Positions 27,531 to 36,820 of a stretch of 64,000 nt of DNA are shown in pieces. Source of the stretch: a bacterium (GTDB lineage Bacteria; Actinomycetota; Acidimicrobiia; Spongiisociales; ZC4RG35); contig JAPPFD010000025.1 of NCBI GenBank assembly GCA_028823995.1, positions 1 to 64,000 of the forward strand. The letters are read 5' to 3'. Within the stretch, counting starts at the first letter, position 1; every line of letters begins with the position of its first letter. The notes beneath the pieces were generated by a model, which was not told the DNA's origin, made no database searches, and saw only the letters and a program-made list of their open reading frames with translations. The position numbers were made by a program, and so were the translations under genes.

Positions 27531-27971
27531 ATGGCCCTTCCCGCCCGCCTGGAGCGGACGCTCACCCTGCTGAAGAACACTCCCCGGTCGATACGCGGGC
27601 ATGCGCTGCTGGACTTCTCCCGCACGCTTCCGCCTCTCCCGGCGGAGTACCACGGTGAGATGAAGGACCAGTTGGAGCGAGTGGTCGAGTGTCAAACCCC
27701 CTTTTTCCTGGCCACCCGCCTGGAGGACGACCAGACGGTGAGGATCTTCTTCGACGCGCCTCCCCAGTCTCCCACCATCCGCGGGTACGCCGGGTTACTG
27801 GCCGTGGGACTGGACGGCGAATCCGCCCAGGCGGTGCTGGATCTGCCCGAGGACTTCTATTACGGCGTGGGCCTGGAGGAAGTGGTCTCGCCGCTCCGCC
27901 TGCGGGGAATGGGTGCGATCGTGGCCACGTTGAAGAACCAGGTCAGAAGACATCTGGAGCAGGCTGCCTGA
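27531..27971 (+). CDS. SufE-family sulfur acceptor
   Basis: 146 residues. The conserved sulfur-accepting Cys is in VECQTPFFLA (about residue 54), with the family core PPQSPTIRGYAGLL and GLEEVVSPLRLRGMGAI. SufE accepts sulfur from a cysteine desulfurase or similar donor. The neighbouring divergent rhodanese may be its donor here. In-frame starts also exist at 27489 (GTG) and 27516 (ATG); 27531 fits the family N-terminus best but has no clear ribosome-binding site. It is followed 21 bases later by a MerR-like gene. Confidence 0.88.
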   Translation: MALPARLERTLTLLKNTPRSIRGHALLDFSRTLPPLPAEYHGEMKDQLERVVECQTPFFLATRLEDDQTVRIFFDAPPQSPTIRGYAGLLAVGLDGESAQAVLDLPEDFYYGVGLEEVVSPLRLRGMGAIVATLKNQVRRHLEQAA

Positions 27972-27992
27972 AACTCGATCGGTGCTGAGATC

Positions 27993-28496
27993 GTGTCCGG
28001 CCGACTAGACCCCTGGGACCGTGCAATCTATAAGGCCCTGCAGGAAGGCGGTGCTGGGTCGGGGACGCTGGATTTGGAGGGGCTGTCGGCGGCGTCGGGG
28101 CTCCCCGTCACTGTCCTGGAGGCGCTGGAGAGGCTGGGAATCCTCATCCCCGAGAGCGTCTCCCCCACCAGGCTGTACAGCAGCGAGGACGCCACCGCAC
28201 TGCGGGCCGGCAAGTTGCTCCTGGAAAGCGGAGTGCCTCTCGACGAGTTGATGGCGCTGGCCACCCAGATGGACGAGGCCATGCGTCCCGTGGCGGAGCG
28301 GACGGTGGAGGTGTTCGTACGGTTCGTGCGAGATTCGGTGGAGTTCACCGCCGGGTCCGATCACGAGGCTGCAGAACAGCTGGTCGAGGCTTACCAGACC
28401 ATGATGAGCGCGGCCGGCGAGCTGGTGGCGGGGCACTTTCGGCGGATGCTTCTGCAGACCGCCCGGGCCGCGTTGGAGAAACCAACCGTCCTGTGA
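27993..28496 (+). CDS. MerR-like transcriptional regulator
   Basis: 167 residues from a GTG start. A winged-helix MerR-type reading head is seen: LEGLSAASGLPVTVLEALERLGIL, then a Tyr/Leu turn and EDATALRAGKLLLESG, followed by a long helical region. The region after residue 90 has no metal- or ligand-binding cysteines, so the inducer is unknown. The stop overlaps the GTG of menF, so it is probably co-transcribed with sufE and menF. Confidence 0.7.
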   Translation: MSGRLDPWDRAIYKALQEGGAGSGTLDLEGLSAASGLPVTVLEALERLGILIPESVSPTRLYSSEDATALRAGKLLLESGVPLDELMALATQMDEAMRPVAERTVEVFVRFVRDSVEFTAGSDHEAAEQLVEAYQTMMSAAGELVAGHFRRMLLQTARAALEKPTVL

Positions 28497-29716
28497 GTCG
28501 CCTGGTTCGCTCTGTTCCCGTAGAAGCCAGCGAACTTCCGACCGAGCGGCTCGGCTCCCCGTCCTTCGCCTGGATGATCGGGGACTTCTCCCTGGAGGGC
28601 TACGGCGAGGCCTGGCGCTTCGATCCGGGCGTGGGGGAAGGACGCTTTCTCAAGGCCCGGAACGCGTGGCGGGACTGGCTGGCCGGAACGGAGGTCGACG
28701 ACCGGGTGTCAGAGTTGGGGAGCGGGCCGGTGGGATTCGCCTCCTTCACCTTCGATCCGGAGGCGTCGGGTTCGGTGGTGGCGGTCCCGGCGGTGGTGGT
28801 GGGTCGCAGCGCAGGCCGCTCCTGGGTCACCACGGTAGGAGATACCCGGTTCCCGCGGTATGCCACAGGGTCCGCACCCCGAGCCGGGACGCCCGACCGG
28901 CCCCGTTACGTGGGTGCATCCCATCCGGACTGGGAGTGGATGGAGTCTGTGGCCGGGGCGCTGCGGCTGATCGAGGCGGGCCGCCTGCAGAAGGTGGTGC
29001 TGGCCCGGGACGTCGAGGTGTGGAGCAAGTCCCCCTTCGGGGTGCGCCGGCTCCTCCGGAGGCTGCATCGTTCCTTCCCGGAGTGCTTCACCTTCCTGGT
29101 GGACGGCCTGGTGGGCGCCAGTCCCGAACTCCTGCTGAGACAGTCGGGCAGAGAGGTCGAGTCGGTCGCTCTGGCCGGCACCGCTCCGCGCCACCCCGAC
29201 CCCGCTCGTGACGAACAACTGGCTCTCCGTCTCCTTGAATCGGAGAAGGACCTCCGGGAGCACGAACTCACTGCCCGGTCGGTGGAGGGATCTCTCGGGG
29301 AGGTTTGCGCGCGGCTGGACCGAAACACCGAGCCGACCCTCCGGGAACTGGTCAATCTGCGTCATCTCTCCACTCGCTTCACGGGCCTGTTGGCTGAAGG
29401 GCTGTCGAGCTTGGAAGTGGTGCACCGCCTCCATCCCACCGCGGCGGTGGGCGGGGCGCCGCGCCGGGACGCCATGGAGGCCATCGCCGGGCTGGAGAGG
29501 ATCGACCGGGGACGATATGCCGGTCCGGTGGGGTGGTTCGACGCGGCCGGCGACGGGGAGTGGGCCATCGCCCTCCGTTGCGCTCAACTCAACGAGACGG
29601 GGGCTCGGCTCTACGCGGGGGCCGGAATCGTGGCCGGGTCACTACCGGAAGAGGAACTGGCCGAGACGCGCCTCAAGCTCCGGACGATGACAAACGCCCT
29701 TGATCTCCGCGCCTAG
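28493..29716 (+). CDS. menF: Isochorismate synthase
   Basis: 407 residues of the chorismate-utilising family. The C-terminal half carries LQKVVLARDVEV (general-base Lys), a GTAPRHPDPARDEQLA segment, ESEKDLREHELTA (Mg-binding Glu) and GPVGWFDAAGDGEW. It converts chorismate to isochorismate, the entry step of menaquinone synthesis. The four-base overlap with the upstream regulator couples translation. It converges on menD, and with menD and menC makes three of the early pathway steps present here. A siderophore-type EntC function is less likely given these neighbours. Confidence 0.92.
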   Translation: MSRLVRSVPVEASELPTERLGSPSFAWMIGDFSLEGYGEAWRFDPGVGEGRFLKARNAWRDWLAGTEVDDRVSELGSGPVGFASFTFDPEASGSVVAVPAVVVGRSAGRSWVTTVGDTRFPRYATGSAPRAGTPDRPRYVGASHPDWEWMESVAGALRLIEAGRLQKVVLARDVEVWSKSPFGVRRLLRRLHRSFPECFTFLVDGLVGASPELLLRQSGREVESVALAGTAPRHPDPARDEQLALRLLESEKDLREHELTARSVEGSLGEVCARLDRNTEPTLRELVNLRHLSTRFTGLLAEGLSSLEVVHRLHPTAAVGGAPRRDAMEAIAGLERIDRGRYAGPVGWFDAAGDGEWAIALRCAQLNETGARLYAGAGIVAGSLPEEELAETRLKLRTMTNALDLRA

Positions 29717-29752
29717 CCTGCATCTGTCCGGGTGCGGACAGAGGAGGCCCTT

Positions 29753-31474
29753 CTAGCCGAGGACTGACGTGAGGCGGCGGGCGGTCTCCTGTGCGATGCG
29801 CCGGTGGAGGCGTTCGGTTTCCTGGCGGTGGGTGCGCACCTCCACCAGCCAGACGCCGCCTTCCGCCAATCCGGACTCCACCGCCGGGGCCAGTTCCGAG
29901 GCTCGCTCGATGCGACGGTACCCGAGTTCGTGGAACGCGGCCAGGGCTCCGAAGTCCCGCCCGTGGGGAGTTCCGAACAGCTTCTCGAAGTGCGGATGCC
30001 GCACATGGGGCAGGAGGTTGAAGATCCCGCCCCCGTCGTTGTTGACCACTACCAGCACGCATGACGGACGCTCGTCCACCAGGAAACCGTTGGAATCGTG
30101 AAGAACCGCCAGGTCTCCGCTGAGACAGGCCACCCGGTCCGGCCGGGCCCAGGCCGCTCCCAGAGCAGTGGACACCAGCCCGTCGATACCGGATGCTCCC
30201 CGATTACCGATCACTCTGGCGGGTGTGGTGTGGGCGAACATCTCCACCTCCCTGATCGGCAGGGAGGATCCCACCACCAGGGTGTCGAGCGACAATGCGG
30301 CGAGGTCGCGTGCTGCCCGGGGCTCGGAGGGAAGATCGTCGCGGTCCAGGATGTCATCGATCACCGGCCGGCATGCGGCTTCGGCCTCCCGCCACATCCC
30401 CAGCCACTCGGGGTCTCCGCTCCCCTTGCCCACCCGTTCCAGAAGGGCTCGGGCGACAGCCTGGGCCGAGCCCGTCGTCATGTGCATGACCGCCCGGTCC
30501 GGATCGGCCCAATGTCCGGGAGCGCCTGCCACCACCTGGGTGATGGACGGGTCTGAGAGCAGAGCCGCCAGACTGGGACTGAGCCCGGTCTTGCCGAAGC
30601 AAAGCGCCACATCGGGCTTCAGGACCGCCGGGAAGCCTGCGAGGAAGTGGTGATAGGAGGAGATCGCCGGCGGGCGCCGGGCGCCGGACAGCGCCTCCGC
30701 CACCAGGGGCCACCCCAGTTGCTCGGCCAGTCGGGCGAATGTTCCAGAACCCTCCGCGCCTTCCCCTACCACGACCACCCCTCGCCGCGCCTGTTGGACC
30801 TCGTCTGCGAAGGAGAGGTCTGCTTCCGGAGCTCGTCGAGCAGCGATCCAAGGTCTCCCGTCCGAACGCCCCTCGGTGGCCGAGCCGAAGGGTTCTGCTC
30901 TCGAACGCCCGTCATCGGAGACCGGGGCGGTGGGCTCTCTAAAGCTCAGGTTGAGATGTACTGGCCCCGGACGGCCTCCCCACCCCCGGGCCTCGGCCAC
31001 CGCCCGGGCTGTCGACGCCCTCCAATAGGCGTTCGACTCCGGACGGTCCTCGGCCGGCCCCGCCTCCCAGAACCACCTGACCGACTCTCCGAACAGCTTC
31101 AACTGGTCGATGGTCTGGTTGGCGCCGGTCTCCCGGAGTTCGGGAGGACGGTCGGCGGTGAGCAGGATGAGAGGAACACCGGAGGCGTCGGCTTCCACCA
31201 CTCCGGGAAAGAGGTTGGCCACCGCGGTGCCCGAGGTGGTGATAACCGCGGCCGGGATTCCGCTCGCCCGGGAGGCGCCCATCGCGAAGTACGCCGCCGA
31301 GCGTTCATCGATGAGGACCGCCACCTCGGCCCCGGGATGCTCCTGCGCAGCCCTGGCCAGAGCGGCCGACCGGGACCCCGGAGACACCGCGAAGCGGGTC
31401 ACCCCTCCCCTGACCAGTTCATCCACCACAACTTCAGCCAGAGCCACTGAAGGGTTGGGGTGGGACGGCTTCAT
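29753..31474 (-). CDS. menD: SEPHCHC synthase (MenD)
   Basis: 573 residues from ATG 31474, which overlaps the menC stop (ATGA). It joins 2-oxoglutarate to isochorismate using thiamine diphosphate. The N-terminal catalytic Glu is in LIDERSAAYFAMG and the ThDP/Mg motif runs GDLAVLHDSN to VVVNNDGGG near residues 480-515. SPGSRSAAL at residues 32-40 is the substrate-loop signature of MenD. A longer frame to 31549 exists but lies inside menC. Confidence 0.95.
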   Translation of the reverse strand: MKPSHPNPSVALAEVVVDELVRGGVTRFAVSPGSRSAALARAAQEHPGAEVAVLIDERSAAYFAMGASRASGIPAAVITTSGTAVANLFPGVVEADASGVPLILLTADRPPELRETGANQTIDQLKLFGESVRWFWEAGPAEDRPESNAYWRASTARAVAEARGWGGRPGPVHLNLSFREPTAPVSDDGRSRAEPFGSATEGRSDGRPWIAARRAPEADLSFADEVQQARRGVVVVGEGAEGSGTFARLAEQLGWPLVAEALSGARRPPAISSYHHFLAGFPAVLKPDVALCFGKTGLSPSLAALLSDPSITQVVAGAPGHWADPDRAVMHMTTGSAQAVARALLERVGKGSGDPEWLGMWREAEAACRPVIDDILDRDDLPSEPRAARDLAALSLDTLVVGSSLPIREVEMFAHTTPARVIGNRGASGIDGLVSTALGAAWARPDRVACLSGDLAVLHDSNGFLVDERPSCVLVVVNNDGGGIFNLLPHVRHPHFEKLFGTPHGRDFGALAAFHELGYRRIERASELAPAVESGLAEGGVWLVEVRTHRQETERLHRRIAQETARRLTSVLG

Positions 31475-32463
31475 AGGTAACGCAGCAAGGCGGCGGACCT
31501 CTCGGTGCGGTCGATCATGAAAGAGGCTACATCGCCGGGGGGGCGCCATCTCTCCAACAACTCGGGTGCGGGCTCCGGGCGGCGAAGGTGTATCTCTCCC
31601 CCATCAGGGGCGAGCGGGCGGCGGACCACGTCTCCTGCCAGGAGCGAGGAGGTGGCCAGCCCGCAGGCATAGGGGAGTTCCGGCAGGGATGCGGCGGCGG
31701 CCAACCCGGCGGCGAGTCCCACCGAGGTCTCCAGCGCCGAGGAGGGGACCACCGCCAGTCCCGTCCGGGAAGCCCACTCCAGCATTCGGCGGACGCCTCC
31801 CATCGGCTGGACTTTCATCACCAGGATGTCGGCGGCTCCCGAGGATGCGATCTGTTCCGGTGAGGCGCCGGAGCGTATGGACTCGTCGGCTGCGATCGGC
31901 ACACCGGTCCTCCGGCGCAACTCGGCGAGTTCGGAGAGGGTGGCGCAGGGCTGCTCGGCGTACTGGAGATCGAATTCCTCCAGGTGGCGGAGGCGCTCCT
32001 CGGCCTCGTCCACCTCCCAGGCGCCGTTGACGTCCACCCGCAGGGACCCCTCCTCCCCCAGGGCCTCTCTCACCGCGGCCACCCTGGACAGGTCATCGGA
32101 GAAGTCCTGTCCGGATTCGGCCACCTTCACCTTGGCGGTCTCGCATCCGGAGTCCCGCACCAGCGCTGCGGCCTGGGGGGCGGGGACGGGAGGGACGGTG
32201 ACGTTCACGGGTATCCGGTCTCGCACCGGCGGCGGAAGGGGGTCGAGGGCCGACTCGAGGGCGGATGCCAGCCAGCGGGCCGCCACCTGGTCGCCGTACT
32301 CCTCGAAGGGCGAGAACTCCCCCCACCCGGCCGGGCCCCGGAGGAGCACCGCCCGACGCTCGGTGAGTCGCCGGTAGCGAAGCCCCATCGGAATAGCCAC
32401 CGCCCAGGCCTCCAGGCCGGCCAGGGGGCCGTCTGTGAACACTCGGTCCGGTGGAGGGGTCAT
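31471..32463 (-). CDS. menC: o-Succinylbenzoate synthase
   Basis: 330 residues of the enolase superfamily. The catalytic set is visible in order: KVKVAES (general-base Lys), RVDVNGAW (Asp), YAEQP (Glu), AADES (Asp) and LVMKVQP (Lys). It dehydrates SHCHC to o-succinylbenzoate in menaquinone synthesis. The ATG overlaps the upstream cytochrome stop and its own stop overlaps menD, both by four bases, so cytochrome, menC and menD form one tightly coupled operon. Confidence 0.94.
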   Translation of the reverse strand: MTPPPDRVFTDGPLAGLEAWAVAIPMGLRYRRLTERRAVLLRGPAGWGEFSPFEEYGDQVAARWLASALESALDPLPPPVRDRIPVNVTVPPVPAPQAAALVRDSGCETAKVKVAESGQDFSDDLSRVAAVREALGEEGSLRVDVNGAWEVDEAEERLRHLEEFDLQYAEQPCATLSELAELRRRTGVPIAADESIRSGASPEQIASSGAADILVMKVQPMGGVRRMLEWASRTGLAVVPSSALETSVGLAAGLAAAASLPELPYACGLATSSLLAGDVVRRPLAPDGGEIHLRRPEPAPELLERWRPPGDVASFMIDRTERSAALLRYL

Positions 32464-32819
32464 GGTCCGGACTGGACGTCCCGGAGGAAGGTGATCAACC
32501 GGCTCACCTGATCGTCGCTCAAGTGATTGAAGGAAGGCATCGTTCCGATCCCGCGGCGGATGGAGGTGACCAGATAGGAATCGGGCAGGGTGGCGCTCGG
32601 GGAGCCCACCCCCAGGGGAGGCCCTACGTCTCCTTCCAGGCCGACCCCGTGGCAGGAGGAGCACAACTCGCTGTACAACTCCGGTCCGGTGGCGGTCTCG
32701 GGGGGTGGGGAGGAGCAGGCCGCCACAACCCCGACGAAGAGCGCAAGGACGGCGATCCGGCGTCTCCGCGTCGTCGCCGCCCGGTCAGAAGAGGCTCTCG
32801 AGCCGCTCAATCGTCTCAC
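32460..32819 (-). CDS. Lipoprotein c-type cytochrome
   Basis: 119 residues from GTG 32819. Basic start, hydrophobic segment (residues 21-34) and lipobox VAAC put Cys35 as the lipidated residue. Haem attachment motif CSSCH is at 53-57 and the axial Met is in IGTMPSF near residue 94. It is a small single-haem membrane-tethered electron carrier of cytochrome c class I. The start overlaps the end of the mannose-1-phosphate guanylyltransferase gene by 35 bases. Its stop overlaps menC. Joint transcription with menaquinone genes fits a role in respiration, which is inference. Confidence 0.88.
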   Translation of the reverse strand: MRRLSGSRASSDRAATTRRRRIAVLALFVGVVAACSSPPPETATGPELYSELCSSCHGVGLEGDVGPPLGVGSPSATLPDSYLVTSIRRGIGTMPSFNHLSDDQVSRLITFLRDVQSGP

Positions 32820-33822
32820 CGGCCTTCTCCCACATCTCCCGGCTGGCGACCAGCACCCTTCCGTTGGCGACCGCCACCACCACATCCGAGACTCCTACCA
32901 CGGCAGTCCTGGCTCCCTCCGAATGGACCTGCACCCCTTCGCTTGCCTCCACCGTTGCTGTTCCCCTCACCACATTCCCCAGGTCGTCTCGCCCCAGCGC
33001 CTCTCCCAGGGCCTCCCAAGACCCGATGTCCGACCACCCGGCGTCCATCCGGACCGCCAGGACCCGCTCGGCCCGCTCCCACAGCCCCTTGGCCACCGAG
33101 ACCGACGGCGCCGCCTCGAAACGGTCCCCCAGCTCGATTGTTCCGTCCTCGGCGCGCACAGCGGTGGAGAACGCCTCGGCCACAGTCTCGGCCACCCCGG
33201 GGAGCAGGCGAGCGATCGCCTCTCGCAGGACTGCCGCCCGGGCGAGGAACATCCCGCCGTTCCACAGGTAGTCGCCCGACTCCACCATCTGGCTGGCGGT
33301 CTCGACGCCAGGCTTCTCGGTGAACCGGCGGACCCGTTTCACCCCCGGGCCGGAGCCCACCTCCATGTACCCCAGTCCGGGATGGGGGTGTGTGGGCGGG
33401 ATTCCGAAGATGACCAACTCTCCCTGCTCCGCGGCGGAGACTCCCTCCCGAATGGCGGCTCGGAAGGCCTCGACGTCGGCGACCAAGTGATCGGTGGGAA
33501 GCCCCAACAGGAGATCCTCGGGACCGGCCCAGAGGGCGGCGGCCATCGCGGCCGGCGCGGTGTTCCGGCCCACCGGCTCGGTCAGCACCGCGGCGGGAGC
33601 ACAGCCGATCTCCTCAAGATGCTCGATCAACCGGCGCCCCAGGGAGCGGCTGGTGACCATCACCGGAGCGGAGGCTTCCTCCATCCCCATCACCCGGCGG
33701 GCGGCGGCCTGAAGAAGGGATTCGTCGCCGGAGATCCGCAGGAGTTGTTTGGGGGACTCCGGGGTGGAGATCGGCCACAGACGGGAGCCGACCCCTCCGG
33801 AGAGGAGCACGGGGGTGATCAT
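32785..33822 (-). CDS. manC: Mannose-1-phosphate guanylyltransferase
   Basis: 345 residues. GGVGSRLWPIST and PKQLL form the nucleotide-binding signature, LPTDHL the metal-binding part and FTEKP the sugar-phosphate part, as in GDP-mannose pyrophosphorylases. It makes GDP-mannose for glycan or glycolipid synthesis. Only the transferase domain is present, so there is no fused isomerase. It is the first gene of the same-direction series with the cytochrome, menC and menD. Functional link to those genes is not obvious. Confidence 0.92.
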   Translation of the reverse strand: MITPVLLSGGVGSRLWPISTPESPKQLLRISGDESLLQAAARRVMGMEEASAPVMVTSRSLGRRLIEHLEEIGCAPAAVLTEPVGRNTAPAAMAAALWAGPEDLLLGLPTDHLVADVEAFRAAIREGVSAAEQGELVIFGIPPTHPHPGLGYMEVGSGPGVKRVRRFTEKPGVETASQMVESGDYLWNGGMFLARAAVLREAIARLLPGVAETVAEAFSTAVRAEDGTIELGDRFEAAPSVSVAKGLWERAERVLAVRMDAGWSDIGSWEALGEALGRDDLGNVVRGTATVEASEGVQVHSEGARTAVVGVSDVVVAVANGRVLVASREMWEKAGETIERLESLF

Positions 33823-33859
33823 TGCCAGAGAGATTACCTGTGTGTCAGGTGATGGCTTA

Positions 33860-34612
33860 CTAGAAGAACAGCATGCGTATCGCCACCGCCACCGAGGCGA
33901 TCGCCAGGAGCCAGCGGATCAGCCTGGCGCCCTTTTCCATGGCGAGACGGGTGCCGAGGTAGGCGCCGATGGAGTTGCCGATGGCCATCACCAGGCCCAC
34001 CGTCCAGTTGATCTGGTCGGCCCAGACGAAGATCAGCACCGCCAGGGCGGTGAAGACGGCGATCAGGAACATCTTGGCGGCGCTGCCCTTGACCAAATCG
34101 AGCCCGCATCCCAACACCAACCCGCTGATCAGCAGGAACCCGACTCCCACCTGAATGAACCCACCATAGAAGCCGATCGCCAGGAACGCCGCCGCCCTCC
34201 CCCACCTACCGAGGCGCGGCTCCACCTGTTCGGACAGCCAGGCGGACGGTTTGAGCAGCACCGAGAGCGCAACCCCGATCAGGACCACTCCGAGTGCCGT
34301 GCGAATCGTCTCGGGGGAGACTTCGGTGGCGACCCAGGCCCCCGCCCCGGTTCCGATCAAGGCGGGGACGATCAGGCCGGAGGACATCCTCCAGGGAACC
34401 AGTTTCTTGCGGGCGAAGTTGGAAGTTCCCAGGATGTTGGCGAACAGTATGGCTACCCGATTGGTGGCGTTGGCCTCGACGGGTCCCAGCAAGGGGAGAA
34501 GGACCATCAGGCTCACCGCCGATCCCCCGCCGGCCATCACGTTTATGAAGGCGGTTGCGAAACCGGCCAGCACCAGCAGCACCCCGGTTATCAGATCCAG
34601 TTCAACAGCCAA
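33860..34612 (-). CDS. TauE/SafE (TSUP) family transporter
   Basis: 250 residues from a TTG start, about eight membrane helices in two related halves. The first half has FINVMAGGGSAVSLMVLL and the second has FYGGFIQVGVGFLLI, the paired family signatures. Family members export sulfite, sulfoacetate or related organosulfur anions or take up sulfate. The substrate here is unknown. It ends 38 bases before manC on the same strand. Confidence 0.88.
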   Translation of the reverse strand: MAVELDLITGVLLVLAGFATAFINVMAGGGSAVSLMVLLPLLGPVEANATNRVAILFANILGTSNFARKKLVPWRMSSGLIVPALIGTGAGAWVATEVSPETIRTALGVVLIGVALSVLLKPSAWLSEQVEPRLGRWGRAAAFLAIGFYGGFIQVGVGFLLISGLVLGCGLDLVKGSAAKMFLIAVFTALAVLIFVWADQINWTVGLVMAIGNSIGAYLGTRLAMEKGARLIRWLLAIASVAVAIRMLFF

Positions 34613-34746
34613 ATCGCCGGGGCTCCGAAGACATACCGAAGCATCTTACTTTGGCAATACCGGTCCGCTGGGCGGGCACTCCTCGGGCAGCAGGCTGCTC
34701 TCCAACCCCTCGGCCTCGGGCACGCTCACGCATCCGTGATAGGGTC

Positions 34747-35427
34747 ATGGGTATGGAGACCGAGCAGATACAGAGGGCTCTTTCCGCCGCGGAGAAAGCC
34801 GTTGAAGGAGGAGAGGGGTTGGCCGGCACCGGATTCTGGAAGGCGGTGGGCGCCGCCAAGCGGGACCCGGATCTCGTCGATCGGTTCGCCCCCCGGATCG
34901 CCGAGATCGACCGCCGCGCCTTCCTCGGATGGGCCGCCTTCTCGGTGGGCGCCGGGGTCGGCACCGCGCTCATGGCGTTGGGCACCCTGGCGGGGGTGGT
35001 TCTGGTGGTCTGGTCGTATGGCCTTCCCGATCCCTGGAACGGGTTGGTGATGCTAGGGGGCGGGGGCGGGGTGCTGGTGACCACCACCCACGGCCTGGGC
35101 CATCTGGCGGTGGGACGGTTGGCGGGCATGCGGTTCACCCATTGGTTCGTGGGGTCCGCCAGGAGGCCTCAGCCAGGAGTGAAGGTGGACTACGACACCT
35201 ATCTGCGGACCGGTCCCCGTTCCCGGGCCTGGATGCACGCCTCCGGGGCGTTGGTTACCAAGGTCGTTCCGTTCGTGCTGCTGGGACTGGTCCTGGCCGC
35301 CGACTTCCCCTCGTGGGCGGCCTGGCTCCTGGCGGCCCAGGGTGTGCTGCAGATCATCACCGATGCGCTGTGGTCGGTGAAGATGTCTGACTGGAAGAAG
35401 TTCCGACGGGAGATGTCCTTCCGCTGA
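34747..35427 (+). CDS. Membrane protein with HGLGH motif
   Basis: 226 residues (or 224 from a second ATG at 34753). Cytoplasmic N-terminus of about 60 residues, then about four membrane helices. HGLGH (about residue 120) sits in a helix where site-2 proteases (M50) have HExxH, but the catalytic Glu is replaced by Gly. A later RTGPRSRAWMHASG is reminiscent of the M50 AGP segment. It may be a non-catalytic relative of M50 proteins, but I cannot confirm this. No neighbour gives a functional hint. Confidence 0.65.
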   Translation: MGMETEQIQRALSAAEKAVEGGEGLAGTGFWKAVGAAKRDPDLVDRFAPRIAEIDRRAFLGWAAFSVGAGVGTALMALGTLAGVVLVVWSYGLPDPWNGLVMLGGGGGVLVTTTHGLGHLAVGRLAGMRFTHWFVGSARRPQPGVKVDYDTYLRTGPRSRAWMHASGALVTKVVPFVLLGLVLAADFPSWAAWLLAAQGVLQIITDALWSVKMSDWKKFRREMSFR

Positions 35428-35516
35428 GGGCGGGCGGCCCGCAGGCCGGCGTCGCCGGAGGCCCCGAGAAATCCCGACCCGGCCTATCGTTGAGGTGACC
35501 GGACCTAAGGAGAAAC

Positions 35517-36218
35517 ATGCAACACGACGGTTTGGAGATCACCTGGCTCGGACACGCTGCATTCCGATTCCGGCTGGGTGACGGGACCACTCTTTTGATC
35601 GACCCTTTCCTGAACGGCAATCCCCTCTGTCCGCCCGAGGAGGCGAGTCCGGAACAGGTCGACGCGGTCTTCATCACCCACGGTCACGCCGATCACATCG
35701 GCGACGTGGTGGACATAGCGGGATCTGCCGGGGCCGCAGTCTTCTCCATCTTCGAGATCAAGAACTGGTTGATGTGGCAGGGCCTGGGAGACGAGCAGAC
35801 GATCGGTCTCAACAAGGGAGGGACGGTCACCGCGCCGGGTGGTGTGGAGGCTACTTTCGTTCACGCCGTCCACTCCTCGGGCATCTACGGGGACGAGAGA
35901 ATGCCCACCGGCGGTTCACCGGGAGGTTGGGTACTCAACTTCCCGGACGGACCCACCATCTACCACGCGGGAGACACCGACGTGTTCGGGGACATGGGCC
36001 TGATCGGCGAGTTGTGGGAACCGAACATTGCATGCCTTCCGATCGGTGGACACTTCACTATGGGACCCCGCGCGGCGGCCAAGGCAGCCCGGTTGCTAGG
36101 GGTCGAGACGGTGATCCCCATGCATTTCGGGACCTTTCCCATCCTGGCGGGTCGGCCCGACCAGCTTGACCAACACGGCGGCGGCGACTTCGAGGTGCGG
36201 GAACTGGCCGTCGGTTAG
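35517..36218 (+). CDS. Metal-dependent hydrolase, UPF0173 (metallo-beta-lactamase fold)
   Basis: 233 residues. WLGHAAFRF and the metal motif THGHADHIGD (HxHxDH) are followed by HAGDTDVFGDM and a late VIPMHFGTFP, the full metal-ligand set of the UPF0173 family. A binuclear zinc hydrolase of cytoplasmic location is expected; substrate unknown. The ATG at 35517 is preceded by AAGGAG. The gene stands alone. Confidence 0.92.
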   Translation: MQHDGLEITWLGHAAFRFRLGDGTTLLIDPFLNGNPLCPPEEASPEQVDAVFITHGHADHIGDVVDIAGSAGAAVFSIFEIKNWLMWQGLGDEQTIGLNKGGTVTAPGGVEATFVHAVHSSGIYGDERMPTGGSPGGWVLNFPDGPTIYHAGDTDVFGDMGLIGELWEPNIACLPIGGHFTMGPRAAAKAARLLGVETVIPMHFGTFPILAGRPDQLDQHGGGDFEVRELAVG

Positions 36219-36297
36219 CCGGGGTTGAGGGCGCGGCGCCCGCGTCCCCGGGCGCTGTCGCCTCCGGATAGCTGAAATCGTCCGGGTCGGGCGGGCC

Positions 36298-36813
36298 TCA
36301 ACCCTCCAGGCGCCGGTAGGTGGTGCCCAGGGTCAGGTACTCCTCCACGCCCAACTCGGCCCGCTCGATCTCCTGGGGCCGGAGTTCCCGGAGGGGTCGG
36401 GCGGGAGTCCCCACTGCGATCGTCCAGGGCGGTATCTCCTTCCCCTCGGGAAGAACCGACCCGGCCGCCAGCCAAGAGCCCTCCCCCATCACCGCTCCGT
36501 TCAACGCGATGGCGCCCATCCCCACCAGGCACCGGTCCCCGACCACCGCGCCGTGGATCACCGCCGCGTGGCCGATGCTGATCCGCCGGCCCAGGATGGT
36601 CGGATACCCGCGATCGGTGTGGAGCACGGAGTTGTCCTGGATGTTGGTCTCCTCCCCCACAACTATCCGCTCCGTCTCCGCCCGGATCACCACCCCGAAC
36701 ATCACCACCGCCTCGGCTTCGATCACCACGTCGCCGAAGATGCGAGCGGTGGAGGCTACGAACGCGCTGGGATGGATGGCGGGAGCGGCGAGTCGTCGGG
36801 GAACACGGTCCAT
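36298..36813 (-). CDS. Gamma-carbonic-anhydrase-like hexapeptide protein
   Basis: 171 residues of left-handed beta-helix repeats. Three putative metal His residues are in VLHTDRG, SIGHAAVIHGA, the gamma-carbonic-anhydrase/PaaY pattern. The C-terminus forms the usual helix (RELRPQEIERAELG). Reversible CO2 hydration is possible but many homologues are inactive. It follows gcvP by seven bases on the same strand, so both are probably under the glycine riboswitch. CO2 released by glycine cleavage offers a plausible link, which is inference. Confidence 0.88.
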   Translation of the reverse strand: MDRVPRRLAAPAIHPSAFVASTARIFGDVVIEAEAVVMFGVVIRAETERIVVGEETNIQDNSVLHTDRGYPTILGRRISIGHAAVIHGAVVGDRCLVGMGAIALNGAVMGEGSWLAAGSVLPEGKEIPPWTIAVGTPARPLRELRPQEIERAELGVEEYLTLGTTYRRLEG

Positions 36814-36820
36814 GATGCCC

